From the NCBI RefSeq assembly GCF_010994755.1, contig NZ_WHSB02000001.1, forward strand, positions 558,001 through 622,000: a DNA stretch of 64,000 bases, given 5' to 3'. The position numbers and the translations under genes were made by a program. The stretch's first letter is position 1, and each line of letters opens with the position of its first letter. Positions 44,094-53,628 of this stretch are shown here, one piece after another. The notes under the pieces were generated by a model. The model was not told where the DNA came from. It saw only the letters and a program-made list of their open reading frames with translations, and did not search any database. The stretch is from Shinella lacus. GTDB taxonomy: Bacteria; Pseudomonadota; Alphaproteobacteria; Rhizobiales; Rhizobiaceae.

Positions 44094-45548
44094 CTACTCG
44101 CCTACAACCTTGACCGACTTAACCCCGTAGTACTTGGCGTAGCATTTGTTTTCCCAATAGTCCGGGTCGCCCGTAAGCTCCGGCTTGAAGAACAGGCGCG
44201 GGGGACGGGACAGCCTCCTGAAGGTGAGATCCGCGTCATCGGGCGCATTTCTCACCTCCGCTTTGCGGGCCTCGATGACCGGGCGGTATTCGGCAAAGTT
44301 GAACCGAAGATCGTTGATTGCGGCCGATGTATTCGGTGCCGCAATCAGGCTCATCGACAACAGGAGCAACGCGATTGCGGACGTCTGTTTGGGCCAGTTG
44401 ACGGGGCCTGCCGATCTCCCGCTCAGCCATCTGAGCGCGGAGGGGAGCAGAAGCAAAACAGAGGCGATGAACACAGCAAAGAGCACGTTGGACACGCGGC
44501 CCGGCAGGATCGTGCCCTGCGCGAAGGACACGACAAACCTTCCGCAGAACCACGCTAGCAACGCAATGCAAAGAAAAATGGGAAGATGCAGTATCCTGTG
44601 TTGCGGGTTTGCCCCTTCCGGCGCCGAGCTTACCTGACTGCCTTCTCTCCCCATATGCGCCAGCAGCGCGATCGTCAGGAAAATCAGCGCCGGATTTATG
44701 ATCCAGGCGATGAACGAGTGCTCCGGATCATAGAGAAATGCCAGAATTGCCGGCACCAGACGCATGGAATTTGGAAACTCGCCCGCCGAGCGCACGGCGT
44801 TTCCCGGCGCGGACACGGAAATATACCAGGCGACGACTGCCGCTAAAAACACGATAGCGAATAGAACCGTGGTACGCCTGTCGCTCCGGAGGATCGCCAG
44901 GATCAATTGCAAAGCGCAGAAGGCAACGAAGTAAAGCCCAAGAAGCTCGTTCAAGCCACTCAATGCGACCGCGCTCACCATCGCGACGCCGGTGAGAAGC
45001 AGGTCCATGTTTTTCGAATAAAGGCCTCTCGTCACCGCGAGAAGCGAAGCCGACGCGATTACCAGGAGAAAAAACGGGAGCTGGTATTCGACGATGCCCG
45101 TCGCCCAATACCATAGTTCGCCGATGGACGGCATATAGGCCCAGAATATCGCCGTGATCGCGAGCGAGATGAAAACGGACGTGGTTCTATTGATGAGCGG
45201 CGACAGGATAACGCGCGCCATGATGTAAAATGAAGCAAGGGACATCAGAGGCGCGAGCAGCAAAAACACGCTGTAGTTTATCGTATCGATCCCGAGGCGT
45301 GGAAATACGTAAGGATAGATCGACATTGCGAGCCAGCGGCCCGTCCACTGGGAATATTGCAGCGTCGCATAGGAATACCAAAAGCCTGCCGTTTGCGGCA
45401 AACCCGCGCTGCAATAGTCATCCGCGGCGGCCTCTGCCAGAAAAGTATAGGTGAGCGAAAGTATCATCACCAGAATGCAGGAACCGACGATTGCCACCAA
45501 CGAAAACAGGTAAAAAAAATCCGCTTTCTTCGTTGAAAAATCACGCAT
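44094..45548 (-). CDS. GT-C/DUF6056-like integral membrane glycosyltransferase, Gtr-specific type
   Basis: A 484-aa protein with about ten to twelve hydrophobic segments and a periplasmic loop after the first helix that carries an acidic pair (AADDYCSAG), as in polyprenol-sugar-dependent GT-C enzymes. The tail (EYRPVIEARKAEVRN, PRLFFKPELTGDPDYWENKC) is hydrophilic. It follows gtrB and gtrA on the same strand. In serotype-conversion cassettes the third gene is the variable transferase that puts the sugar on lipopolysaccharide, and this protein has the right place and topology. The acceptor is unknown. Confidence 0.7.
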   Translation of the reverse strand: MRDFSTKKADFFYLFSLVAIVGSCILVMILSLTYTFLAEAAADDYCSAGLPQTAGFWYSYATLQYSQWTGRWLAMSIYPYVFPRLGIDTINYSVFLLLAPLMSLASFYIMARVILSPLINRTTSVFISLAITAIFWAYMPSIGELWYWATGIVEYQLPFFLLVIASASLLAVTRGLYSKNMDLLLTGVAMVSAVALSGLNELLGLYFVAFCALQLILAILRSDRRTTVLFAIVFLAAVVAWYISVSAPGNAVRSAGEFPNSMRLVPAILAFLYDPEHSFIAWIINPALIFLTIALLAHMGREGSQVSSAPEGANPQHRILHLPIFLCIALLAWFCGRFVVSFAQGTILPGRVSNVLFAVFIASVLLLLPSALRWLSGRSAGPVNWPKQTSAIALLLLSMSLIAAPNTSAAINDLRFNFAEYRPVIEARKAEVRNAPDDADLTFRRLSRPPRLFFKPELTGDPDYWENKCYAKYYGVKSVKVVGE

Positions 45549-45579
45549 TTTACGCCCCTTGTCACAGCCGGCTCACCGG

Positions 45580-46545
45580 TCAGACTTTTTGACGAAATCC
45601 TCCGGGAAACACTGGTCCGCTTTGATTGGTGGCCGACTTCCGCACGATGTACCGAGGCCGCATTTTCGTTTCCCGGTATATTCTGCCGATATACTCGCCG
45701 ATAATGCCGATGCCGAGGATCTGGACACCGCCAAAAAACATGATCGCGGCAAAAATCGAGGGATAGCCCGGCACGCTATTGCCGAAGAGGAGCTTGTCCA
45801 GAACGATCCATGTGCCGTAGATGAAGGCGAGCGTTGAGATGAACAGGCCGATATAAGTCCATATTCTCAAGGGCATGGTCGAAAAACTTGTAATGCCTTC
45901 GAGCGCCAGGTTCCACAGCTTCCAGCCATTGAACTTCGTCGTTCCGGCAACGCGCCGGGCTCGTCTATATTCAACGACTTCGGTACGCCCGCCGACCCAG
46001 GAGAGAAGGCCCTTCATAAAGAGGTTTCGCTCCGGCAGGAGCAAGATTTCATCGACGATCGGACGGGATATCAGCCGGAAGTCACCGACATTCTCTTCGA
46101 TCCTGGTGTCGCTGATGAGGTTGTGAATAGCGTAGAATGCCTGCGCCGTTCTTCGTTTTACAAAATTGTCGCTGGACCTGTCCTGGCGCTTGGCAAGCAC
46201 GACTTCCGCACCGTGCCTCCATTTTTCCAGCATTTTCGGGATGAGCTCGATAGGATCCTGCAGATCCACATCGATGGGGATGACCGCATCGCCTTTTGCG
46301 TAGGCCAGGCCCGCAAAGAGCGCCGGCTCCTTTCCAAAATTGCGCGTGAAGTCGACGAGCTGGACCAGCGGGTCGGTGCTCATGATCTGCTGGACGATTT
46401 CCGCAGAATGATCCCAACTGCCGTCATTGACGAAAACGATCTCGATCGACTCGTTCTTCAACGCATCCTGCGACCTGACGGCCGCGTAGAAGATCGGGAT
46501 CGTCGCCTCTTCATTGTAGATCGGCACAATCAGGGAAATAGACAC
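45580..46545 (-). CDS. gtrB: GtrB-like bactoprenol glucosyltransferase (GT2)
   Basis: A 321-aa GT2 with an N-terminal cytoplasmic transferase domain ([44 protein letters not shown] with the DxD) and two C-terminal membrane helices. Segments such as [29 protein letters not shown] and [20 protein letters not shown] agree closely, from memory, with enterobacterial GtrB/YfdH. It transfers glucose from UDP-glucose to undecaprenyl phosphate on the inner face of the membrane. Confidence 0.9.
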   Translation of the reverse strand: MSISLIVPIYNEEATIPIFYAAVRSQDALKNESIEIVFVNDGSWDHSAEIVQQIMSTDPLVQLVDFTRNFGKEPALFAGLAYAKGDAVIPIDVDLQDPIELIPKMLEKWRHGAEVVLAKRQDRSSDNFVKRRTAQAFYAIHNLISDTRIEENVGDFRLISRPIVDEILLLPERNLFMKGLLSWVGGRTEVVEYRRARRVAGTTKFNGWKLWNLALEGITSFSTMPLRIWTYIGLFISTLAFIYGTWIVLDKLLFGNSVPGYPSIFAAIMFFGGVQILGIGIIGEYIGRIYRETKMRPRYIVRKSATNQSGPVFPGGFRQKV

Positions 46546-46553
46546 GCGTCACC

Positions 46554-46907
46554 TCATCTAAACACGAGAAAACGAGAACAGGCATAACCTGTGATCAGGC
46601 TTATTGCGGAGAACATCACCAGGGCTACAATGGCCGGCAGTGCCAGGTAGTCGGCAAGGCCACCCACCGAATAGGCAATCAGACCGAGGGAACCGAAGTA
46701 CAAAACAAACCTTGCGGGCGAAGATTCAGCGTGGAACGTCCACCGGGCATTCGCGAAGAAGCTGAAGGTGACTGCGATGGCGAATGCCGAGACATTCGAC
46801 CAGCTCTGCGGCATTCCAACGCCTGCATGCAAGATAAAGAAAGCGGTCCAGTGAATGGCCGTGTTCAGCACACCAACGGATGCGTATTTCAGAAACGACG
46901 TCAGCAT
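46554..46907 (-). CDS. gtrA: GtrA-like flippase
   Basis: A 117-aa protein with four hydrophobic helices, the GtrA fold, which moves undecaprenyl-phosphate-glucose across the inner membrane. The ATG at 46907 (MLTSFLKYASVGVLNTAIHW) is preferred because it matches the start of enterobacterial GtrA; a GTG at 46934 overlapping the upstream stop by 4 bases is the alternative and could reflect coupling. FSFFANARWTFHAE and TGYACSRFLVFR are characteristic. Confidence 0.87.
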   Translation of the reverse strand: MLTSFLKYASVGVLNTAIHWTAFFILHAGVGMPQSWSNVSAFAIAVTFSFFANARWTFHAESSPARFVLYFGSLGLIAYSVGGLADYLALPAIVALVMFSAISLITGYACSRFLVFR

Positions 46908-46930
46908 TTGCAACCAGCCTTTGTCATCCC

Positions 46931-48226
46931 TCACACCACACTACGCGCGGTTCCGCGCCCCAAGCCGTAGTCGTTTGGGTTTTCCGGGCGCCCGTGCGCA
47001 GGTCGCATGCCGGCGTAGAGGAGGCCGGGCATGAGGAACACCGCCATGTGCACCCAGGCAATGACGATCTCGTTTGTAAAATGCGTAATGACGAGCATCG
47101 CCGGCATGGCGGAGAGCATGTAGAGGATCTGCATGGAGGTGTTGCCCTGCATGGCGCAGGAATAAATCCAGCTCAGAACCCCCGCCAACAGAGCAAATTT
47201 CAAACAGCCGAAATAGGAGAACGAGGCGAAGGAATCCATCATTCCAGTCGGCGTCGTGCCCGGCGCGGGATCGTAATCCTTTGAGTAGACCGCGGGCGTA
47301 TCGACGTAGAGGCTTTCTTTGACCTTCGTTCCGACGAGTTGCGCGGGGACGTACACAAACACAAGCGAGTTCCAGTGCGATACGCCAAAATCATACGCCT
47401 GGTTTTCGGAGATGGACGATATGGAGAACACCAGGTTTCGAAACTCCGGACCGCCCTGCTTCAGGAGTTTTCGCCAATTCTCGACGGGATTGATCTCCAG
47501 AACCGCGCGCCAATCGGGCGCGCCGTTGTAATAGGTCGCGGCTCGATACTCCCCCGCACTGACCAGGCCGGCCATGGCGAAAACCAGACTTAAGGACACG
47601 AGAAACCGCGGCACCGCCCATCCCCGGTGAAACCAGATGGCAAGGGCAATCATCAGCGCCAGTTCGGCGGCCTCCGAGCGGCGACCCGCGATTACGATGC
47701 GATCGAAGTAAAATGCGAGACCGAAAAGGATGATGCAGAGCGCGAGGGAGGAGCGGCGGTGGGCGTAACACAGTAACGCAATCGCAAGGCCGTAGGTCAG
47801 CATCTTGGCGAAGAACAGATAGGCCACCGCCGTGCCGGTCAGAAAGCCGCGAAGGCGCTCCTCGTCGGCAAGCTGGCCGAACCGGTAGAAGAAGTAGGCG
47901 CCCACCAGGGACAGACCGGCCGCATAATAAAGCAGGCGCTTTTCACTGAAGACCAGATCCGGCCCGAGCTTGGCATGTTTGCCAAGCTGCCACCCGACAG
48001 AGCACATGACGAGGCAAAGCCAGGAGAAAAAGATGGCGCCAGACAACGCTGAATTCTGCGGCATGAAGCGGTCGTCGATCAGGCCCGGGATCTGCGGCAG
48101 GACGAATGTCAGGAACATTGCCGCGGCGAGAAAAGGGAAATCGAAGAAGCCGCCGCGTCTCCACAGACCCGAGACGAGCATGGCGATGGACGTGAAGAGC
48201 AACAGAACGACGCCAAGCCATGCCAT
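46931..48226 (-). CDS. O-antigen/exopolysaccharide polymerase-like membrane protein (Wzy type)
   Basis: A 431-aa protein with about ten to twelve hydrophobic segments and one large periplasmic loop (roughly residues 225-320: SAGEYRAATYYNGAPDWRAV, SSISENQAYDFGVSHW, DYDPAPGTTPTGMMDSFASF). This topology and the loop near the C-terminal third fit Wzy-like oligosaccharide polymerases, whose sequences are poorly conserved. It is upstream of gtrA on the same strand. Confidence 0.65.
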   Translation of the reverse strand: MAWLGVVLLLFTSIAMLVSGLWRRGGFFDFPFLAAAMFLTFVLPQIPGLIDDRFMPQNSALSGAIFFSWLCLVMCSVGWQLGKHAKLGPDLVFSEKRLLYYAAGLSLVGAYFFYRFGQLADEERLRGFLTGTAVAYLFFAKMLTYGLAIALLCYAHRRSSLALCIILFGLAFYFDRIVIAGRRSEAAELALMIALAIWFHRGWAVPRFLVSLSLVFAMAGLVSAGEYRAATYYNGAPDWRAVLEINPVENWRKLLKQGGPEFRNLVFSISSISENQAYDFGVSHWNSLVFVYVPAQLVGTKVKESLYVDTPAVYSKDYDPAPGTTPTGMMDSFASFSYFGCLKFALLAGVLSWIYSCAMQGNTSMQILYMLSAMPAMLVITHFTNEIVIAWVHMAVFLMPGLLYAGMRPAHGRPENPNDYGLGRGTARSVV

Positions 48227-48416
48227 GTCAGCCCCTCGACCCCTGATGCCTCCATGCTGGCAATGACCACCGAGTTAAGCAACTTACTCATCAGGCGTAG
48301 GGATTTGCCTCAGACAAAACCCCAGGTACGGTCTCGGCGAATGACGGAGATGGAATCCACCTTTGAGGGAACCCATCTACCGCTTTTGGATGAAGAAGCG
48401 GCCGCGACGATGGCTG

Positions 48417-49649
48417 TCAACCAACCGTCGCGTGGGAAATGTAAACGGGCTTGAGCCCGCCAAGGCGATCAGCGAGGATATTCTCCTGCGCCGTCAATCG
48501 CTGGCGGAAGTCGGCGTTTGCGCCGAGTATCTGGCTGCGAATGGCCACTCGATCGTCGAACATCCGCTGGAACTGCCGCTTCAAGAGTTCGAGGTCGAGA
48601 TCCTCGATATGCTGGCAAAAATCCCCCAGGCCCATTTCATCCATCAGGGCCTGGTTCTTTTGTGAATATTCGATCGAAATCGCGGGACGACCGAGCTTCA
48701 GAGCACTGACCAGATTGTGATAGCGCGTCACGACGACGGCGCTGGTCTGGTTGATCTCGTCCATCAGGCCACGCAGATCAATGGTTCGCACCGCCTTGAC
48801 GCGTTCCTGCCCGGAATGGGTTATTGCGTCGGACGACGCTATGCGTTTGCGCAGGTCCTCCACGGCCGGCCAATCCCCGACATCCCCCGTCAGAAGCCGG
48901 ATATCGTAGCCCTGGTCGAGCAGCCAGGCGATGAATGCCTCGAGTTTTTGCAGGTATGTCTGGTAGATGGCCGCGCCGTTCACATTTGCCTTGAGCCAAC
49001 CGAAATAGGACATGACGCCCACGCCGACGACACGAAGGTCGTTGGCAGGATAACGCTCCGAGCCGGCTGGCAGGCTGAAGACGATGTCCGGATATACACG
49101 GTCGTCGCTGACATCCAGGCCGAGACTTTGCATGAATTGTCGCGAATTCTTGTCGCGATAGGACCGGTAGCTCGCCATGCGCGCCACGCTGACCAGAAAG
49201 AACCGGCTGAGCGGATGCCGGATAGGCCCCGCCCCGATGCTGACCAGGAAAATCTTCCGGCGCCAGATCCAGGCGGCCAGGCACCATTTGAAGGCCATGA
49301 ACGGCCAGCCGAAAGGGTTGTCCTGAAAGTCGTCCAGAAAGCCCGTTCCCGGCACGACCAGGATATCCACGGTGCGGGCGGATCGAAACGCGTACCACAT
49401 GCCCATGATCCGGCGCGGAAGATGCCAAAGGAGGGCGTCCATCCAGCGGGATATCGACGTCGCAAAACCGGCGGGGCTGCTTTCAATGGAGGAAACGCCG
49501 TGATCCCGCGCCACGGCTTCGGGATTTGGGCAAATGCAGGTTATGGAATCGTCGGGGCGAAAACGGCGCAGGAAAATCAGCATCGAATCCAGGGATGCAT
49601 CGTTACCGCTGTTGCCGCATCCAAAGAGCCCGAAAAGCCCGATTTTCAT
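48417..49649 (-). CDS. Polysaccharide pyruvyl transferase family protein
   Basis: A 410-aa soluble protein starting at ATG 49649 (GGAGGTCGGC upstream). It opens MKIGLFGLFGCGNSGNDASL, the N-terminus of the CsaB/WcaK-type pyruvyltransferase family, and contains VVTRYHNLVSALKLGRPAIS with the conserved His. It adds a pyruvate ketal to a glycan from phosphoenolpyruvate, giving it a negative charge. The genes on both sides are glycan genes, so surface polysaccharide is the likely target. The 190 bases between it and the polymerase gene show nothing clear. Confidence 0.85.
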   Translation of the reverse strand: MKIGLFGLFGCGNSGNDASLDSMLIFLRRFRPDDSITCICPNPEAVARDHGVSSIESSPAGFATSISRWMDALLWHLPRRIMGMWYAFRSARTVDILVVPGTGFLDDFQDNPFGWPFMAFKWCLAAWIWRRKIFLVSIGAGPIRHPLSRFFLVSVARMASYRSYRDKNSRQFMQSLGLDVSDDRVYPDIVFSLPAGSERYPANDLRVVGVGVMSYFGWLKANVNGAAIYQTYLQKLEAFIAWLLDQGYDIRLLTGDVGDWPAVEDLRKRIASSDAITHSGQERVKAVRTIDLRGLMDEINQTSAVVVTRYHNLVSALKLGRPAISIEYSQKNQALMDEMGLGDFCQHIEDLDLELLKRQFQRMFDDRVAIRSQILGANADFRQRLTAQENILADRLGGLKPVYISHATVG

Positions 49650-49962
49650 GCCGACCTCCAAGCGGAACGACAAACTCGCCATTGCGGTCGGCAAGCCCGT
49701 TCGTGGCGCGCAACACCTCGTATAATGAGGCTTTGCTGAAATGACTACCTGTCCTTTCGGCGCATGGCCGGGCGCCTAGGATGGTATCGGGAGAGTTGGC
49801 GTCCAATGCGCCATAACCCGTTGATTCTGTGTCCCTACAGGCGACGATTTCGTACGAGGCGGCTGACCGGACGACTATTACCCCTACTCCCTATGGCCGC
49901 GTTCCCGTTATGACCAGTTCATATACTCTGGCACGCTCGCAGCCATTGAGGGCCTTGCAAGA
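49650..49962. other. Divergent 313-base intergenic region between pyruvyltransferase and flippase
   Basis: No gene is evident. TATAAT occurs at 49721-49726 without a good -35, and TATACT at 49922-49927 without a clear -35. It should contain promoters for both divergent polysaccharide operons. I see no repeat or hairpin of note. Confidence 0.4.
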
Positions 49963-51474
49963 ATGATACGTGTTCGCAGCGCATTTCTGATGGCGACGCT
50001 TGGGCAGTATCTCGCGCTGGTGGTCAGCTTTGTCACCATAGCCGTCGTGTCCCACCTGATGACGCCGGCCGAGATCGGTCTTTCGGTCATCGGCGCCAGT
50101 GCCATAACGATGATCTTCTCGCTCCGCGAATTCGCCACGTCCGACTTCCTGATTCAGCTCGATACCGTCGAAAACAATGACGTTCGGACCGCCATGACCG
50201 TGATGGTCATCCTGACTGTCTTTCTGTCCCTCGCCTTGCTCACGGCCCTTCCCGCACTTGTCAGTTTCTACAAGAGCGACGTGCTGAAGCCGTTCTTTCT
50301 GTTGATGATTCTGGCGGTGGCCATCGAAGGCCTCTCCTTTCCGGGGATGGCGCTTTTGCGGCGGGACATGCTGTTTGGCAAGGTCACGGTCATCAAGACC
50401 ATCGCTGCAGTGGTCAATGCCGGGGTGACAATCCTGTTTGCCGTGCTCGACTGGAGCGTCGTCAGTTTCGCGCTGGGTGCGATCGCCGGTAGCGTCACGA
50501 CGACAGGGCTGACACTGCTCACCCGAAAGGACTGGTGGAGTTTCAAGCCGTCGCTGAAGTCGCTTGCCGCCGTGAGCGAATTCGGGCGCTACAAAGGCGC
50601 CACGAACGTCGTCGACCGCTTCTATGATGCCCTTCCGCAAATCCTTCTCGGCAGCATCATGCCTTCGGCCGCTGTCGGCAAATACAGCCGGGCGGTCACC
50701 ATTTCAGGCCTGGCGGATCGCCTGGTCCTGTCGGCGGTCTTCACGGTGGCTTTTCCGGCGCTGGCAGCCGCGGTACGAGAGAAGGTCGACATTCGACAGT
50801 CGTATTTGCGCGCTATCAGCTTCATTACCGTCGTCTACTGGCCGGCACTGCTCATGCTGGTCCTCCTGATCACACCCATCTCCGAGGTTCTCCTTGGTGC
50901 TGGCTGGGACGAGGTTATCCCGGTCGCCCGTCTTTTGGCCCTGTCGGCCGTCTTCTGGTTTCCCGTTGTGCTGACCTATCCGGTGCTGATCGGGCTCGGC
51001 GCCAACCGTTCGGCCTTCACCTTCAACATCGTGTCGCGCTCCCTGTCTGCGATCATCATCTGCGGTGCCGGTTTCTTCGGCCTTATGGCGATCGCCTACA
51101 GCCAGTTCATCGCCCTGCCCATGCAGATGCTGCTCGCGCTGATCTATGTGCGCCGTCACGCCTACTTCGCCTGGTCGGAATTGTTCGCGGTCCTGTGGCC
51201 GAGTTTCGTGGTTTCGCTCGCGACCATATCCGGCCCCGTCATCCTCATCGCCTGTCTTGGGTTCCGGCTGAGTTTTTCAGGCGCGGAGGCGATCTACATC
51301 AGTTTTCTGGGCGCCGTCGGCTGGTTTGCAGGCATCCTGCTGACGGCCCATCCCTTCCGCGACGAGATCCTGGCGGCGATGGGAGATGGCAGTCGATGGC
51401 TGCGCGCATGGTCGCCGTCGTCTTTGCGAAGTGCGCCTTCGGAGGTTGGCGAGCGCACCAGCATAGGAGGGTAG
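49963..51474 (+). CDS. Oligosaccharide flippase (Wzx-like, MATE/MOP superfamily)
   Basis: A 503-aa protein with about twelve to fourteen hydrophobic helices, of the polysaccharide-biosynthesis flippase type (GQYLALVVSFVTIAVVSHLM, TPAEIGLSVIGASAITMIFS; FGRYKGATNVVDRFYDALPQ). The start at 49963 has no strong ribosome-binding site; ATG 49990 is an alternative. It moves lipid-linked oligosaccharide across the inner membrane. The GT2 gene follows 4 bases later. Confidence 0.83.
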   Translation: MIRVRSAFLMATLGQYLALVVSFVTIAVVSHLMTPAEIGLSVIGASAITMIFSLREFATSDFLIQLDTVENNDVRTAMTVMVILTVFLSLALLTALPALVSFYKSDVLKPFFLLMILAVAIEGLSFPGMALLRRDMLFGKVTVIKTIAAVVNAGVTILFAVLDWSVVSFALGAIAGSVTTTGLTLLTRKDWWSFKPSLKSLAAVSEFGRYKGATNVVDRFYDALPQILLGSIMPSAAVGKYSRAVTISGLADRLVLSAVFTVAFPALAAAVREKVDIRQSYLRAISFITVVYWPALLMLVLLITPISEVLLGAGWDEVIPVARLLALSAVFWFPVVLTYPVLIGLGANRSAFTFNIVSRSLSAIIICGAGFFGLMAIAYSQFIALPMQMLLALIYVRRHAYFAWSELFAVLWPSFVVSLATISGPVILIACLGFRLSFSGAEAIYISFLGAVGWFAGILLTAHPFRDEILAAMGDGSRWLRAWSPSSLRSAPSEVGERTSIGG

Positions 51475-51478
51475 AGCC

Positions 51479-52471
51479 GTGGCACGCATGGACATAGCGA
51501 TACCGAACTATAACTACGGCCGTTTCCTGCACGATTGCATCGCAAGCGTCTACCGGCAGGACATCGAAGAGATTCGCATCCTCATCATCGACAATGCCTC
51601 CACGGATGACAGTGTCGCAATAGCGCGCGACCTGGCGGCCAAAGATCCAAGGATCGAATTGTGCCTGCGTCCGGAAAACCTCGGCCAGCACGCTTCCTTC
51701 AACACCGCCGTCGATTGGGCACAGTCGGACTATTTCGTCATCCTCTGCTCCGACGACTACCTGCCGGACGGCGCGCTGGGCCGGGCGGTCGCGGCACTGG
51801 ATCGACATCCCGAGGCCCATCTGGCGTTTGGCGACACGCTTTTCCTTGAAGATGGCGCAACGCCCCCGCCCGGTGACAGGGGAACGCTGCAGGCGGACGA
51901 GCGCGTGTGGAGTGGCGAGAACTTTCTTCGAGCCTCGTGCGAGAGAGGACGCAATCTCATCGGCGGCCCGATGGCGGTGGTGCGGACAAGCGTCCAGAAG
52001 CGGGCGGGGCATTTTCGACGGGACCTGCCGCACACGGACGACATGGAAATGTGGCTGCGCTTCGCGGCCATGGGCCCCGTCGTCGAGATCAACCATGTGC
52101 AAAGCATCGTGCGCATCCACGGCTCGAACCAGTCTGCCGTCGTATCGAACGTGCATCATTGGAACGTCGCGTCGGAGGCGGCGTTCGAGGCCTTCTTCTC
52201 GGGTTTCGGTCGCAGCCTGCCGCAAGCGCGAGACCTTCTCGCGCTTGCCCGGCGAAGCCTCAGCGACCGGGCTTACTGGTGCGCCGTCTCGCATGTCCTG
52301 CGTGGAGAACCAGGCGTATGGGATCTCGCCAGATATGCTGTGAAGCTTCGACCGACGAGCGCCGTCTTTCCGCCTCTCGGTTACGCCTGGCGCAAGGCGG
52401 ACCTATGGCAGCGGATGGCGGCCATGCTGCCCGGCAAATCACGCTTTCATGCTCAACAAACCGAGCCTTGA
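51479..52471 (+). CDS. Family 2 glycosyltransferase
   Basis: A 330-aa GT-A fold enzyme: MDIAIPNYNYGRFLHDCIAS, IDNASTDDS, and the metal-binding CSDDYLPDG. GTG 51479 is used because GGAGG is 8 bases before it; ATG 51488 is possible. It is cytoplasmic and adds a sugar to the lipid-linked glycan. It is co-transcribed with the flippase. Confidence 0.87.
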   Translation: MARMDIAIPNYNYGRFLHDCIASVYRQDIEEIRILIIDNASTDDSVAIARDLAAKDPRIELCLRPENLGQHASFNTAVDWAQSDYFVILCSDDYLPDGALGRAVAALDRHPEAHLAFGDTLFLEDGATPPPGDRGTLQADERVWSGENFLRASCERGRNLIGGPMAVVRTSVQKRAGHFRRDLPHTDDMEMWLRFAAMGPVVEINHVQSIVRIHGSNQSAVVSNVHHWNVASEAAFEAFFSGFGRSLPQARDLLALARRSLSDRAYWCAVSHVLRGEPGVWDLARYAVKLRPTSAVFPPLGYAWRKADLWQRMAAMLPGKSRFHAQQTEP

Positions 52472-52494
52472 TCGATCCACTTCAAACTTGGGCG

Positions 52495-53358
52495 CTATGC
52501 ATAACGGCGCCACGCGCTGCCGCTCGCGTCCGCCTCCATTTGACCGGCCTCTGCCGTCTCGCTGGCAGCCGGCCCGGTCTTCTCAAGGATAAAGTAGGCA
52601 TAACGTTCGTCGTCAATAAGATCGTCCTTGGGCCGAAGGGAAACGTATCTCGGCGTAAATGCGGCCGTTTCCGCTCGGCGCCAAAAATCATCGATCGGAT
52701 AGGTCGTCATGTTCGCCAGGTTTCTGCGATATCCCCACTTGCGCGATTGTGTACGGCGTTCATGGGTTTGATATTTTATCTGGATGATCGCAAACCCGCC
52801 TGGCCGCAAAAGCTTGTGCGCCAGATGCAGGATACGCTGGCCGTATTCCTGGGACGGAAGCAGTTCGAAAACATAGGTGCAGAGAAAGACGTCAGCCGTT
52901 GCGATGAGATGTTCGGCTGATTTTTCCGGCTCTGAGACATCGACCAGCAGCCGCGAAAAATTGTCCTGCCCGACGCTTCGCAACACGTTTTCGCACTCAT
53001 CGAGAGACGCGCTCGACACATCGACGCCAACGAATGACTTGGCAAGCGGCGCGAAATGCACCGCGTTCGCGCCGCCCCCGCATCCCCATTCGATGATCCG
53101 CTCCAAGGGAGCCGACTGGCCGCGAATTTTCATGTGTTCCCGGAGAAGCTGAACATGGGGCCTCCCAAGCTCCGACCAGACTTCTTCGCGAATCCCGCCC
53201 TCACCCTTCCAGTGCGAATTCGAGTGAAACGCCGTTTGAGCCGGGTCCTCCCAGTATTTTTGCGCTTCGTTGGCGAGGCTGAGGTCTGACGGCGACCTGG
53301 GGAGGCGCTCAAGCAGCTGATAACCCGCACGTCGAAGCGCTCGAAATATCTGTCTCAT
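52495..53358 (-). CDS. Class I SAM-dependent methyltransferase
   Basis: A 287-aa methyltransferase from ATG 53358, with AAAGGATGCCAG upstream. Motif I is IIEWGCGGGANAVHF, followed by VGVDVSSASLDECE, acidic motif VFLCTYVFELLP and IIQIKYQTHERR. It is convergent with the GT2 and closes the polysaccharide region; methylation of a glycan is a reasonable guess. The 270 bases downstream of its start (53359-53628) contain no gene I can support. Confidence 0.82.
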   Translation of the reverse strand: MRQIFRALRRAGYQLLERLPRSPSDLSLANEAQKYWEDPAQTAFHSNSHWKGEGGIREEVWSELGRPHVQLLREHMKIRGQSAPLERIIEWGCGGGANAVHFAPLAKSFVGVDVSSASLDECENVLRSVGQDNFSRLLVDVSEPEKSAEHLIATADVFLCTYVFELLPSQEYGQRILHLAHKLLRPGGFAIIQIKYQTHERRTQSRKWGYRRNLANMTTYPIDDFWRRAETAAFTPRYVSLRPKDDLIDDERYAYFILEKTGPAASETAEAGQMEADASGSAWRRYA

Positions 53359-53628
53359 CTGGCATCCTTTCTGCAACGAAACCGCGGCGCCCATTGATGG
53401 GCATCCGGTCGCCTCCCTTCAGGCAGAGGACCAGCCTAATCCCCTGCAAATGCCGGTAAAGATGGACAAAATAGAAAGCCACCGGGGTCTCTAAGCCAAA
53501 AGGTGGTGCCGTAATAGGGAAACGCACGCCTCGGCACAGCGTTCGGGCATGGCACAACGCATTCACGGCGCAAACGCGCCGTGAACGAGAGTGAGGATGT
53601 AGGTTGATCGCGGATTAGACGCTTCGCC

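Noticed and set aside
44094-46934. A prophage remnant around the gtr-like cassette
   Set aside because: No integrase, attachment site, tail or repressor gene nearby; only the three sugar-transfer genes match phage cassettes.
49721-49726. TATAAT box upstream of the flippase as a sigma-70 promoter
   Set aside because: No acceptable -35 box at 16-18 bases upstream; noted only within the intergenic description.
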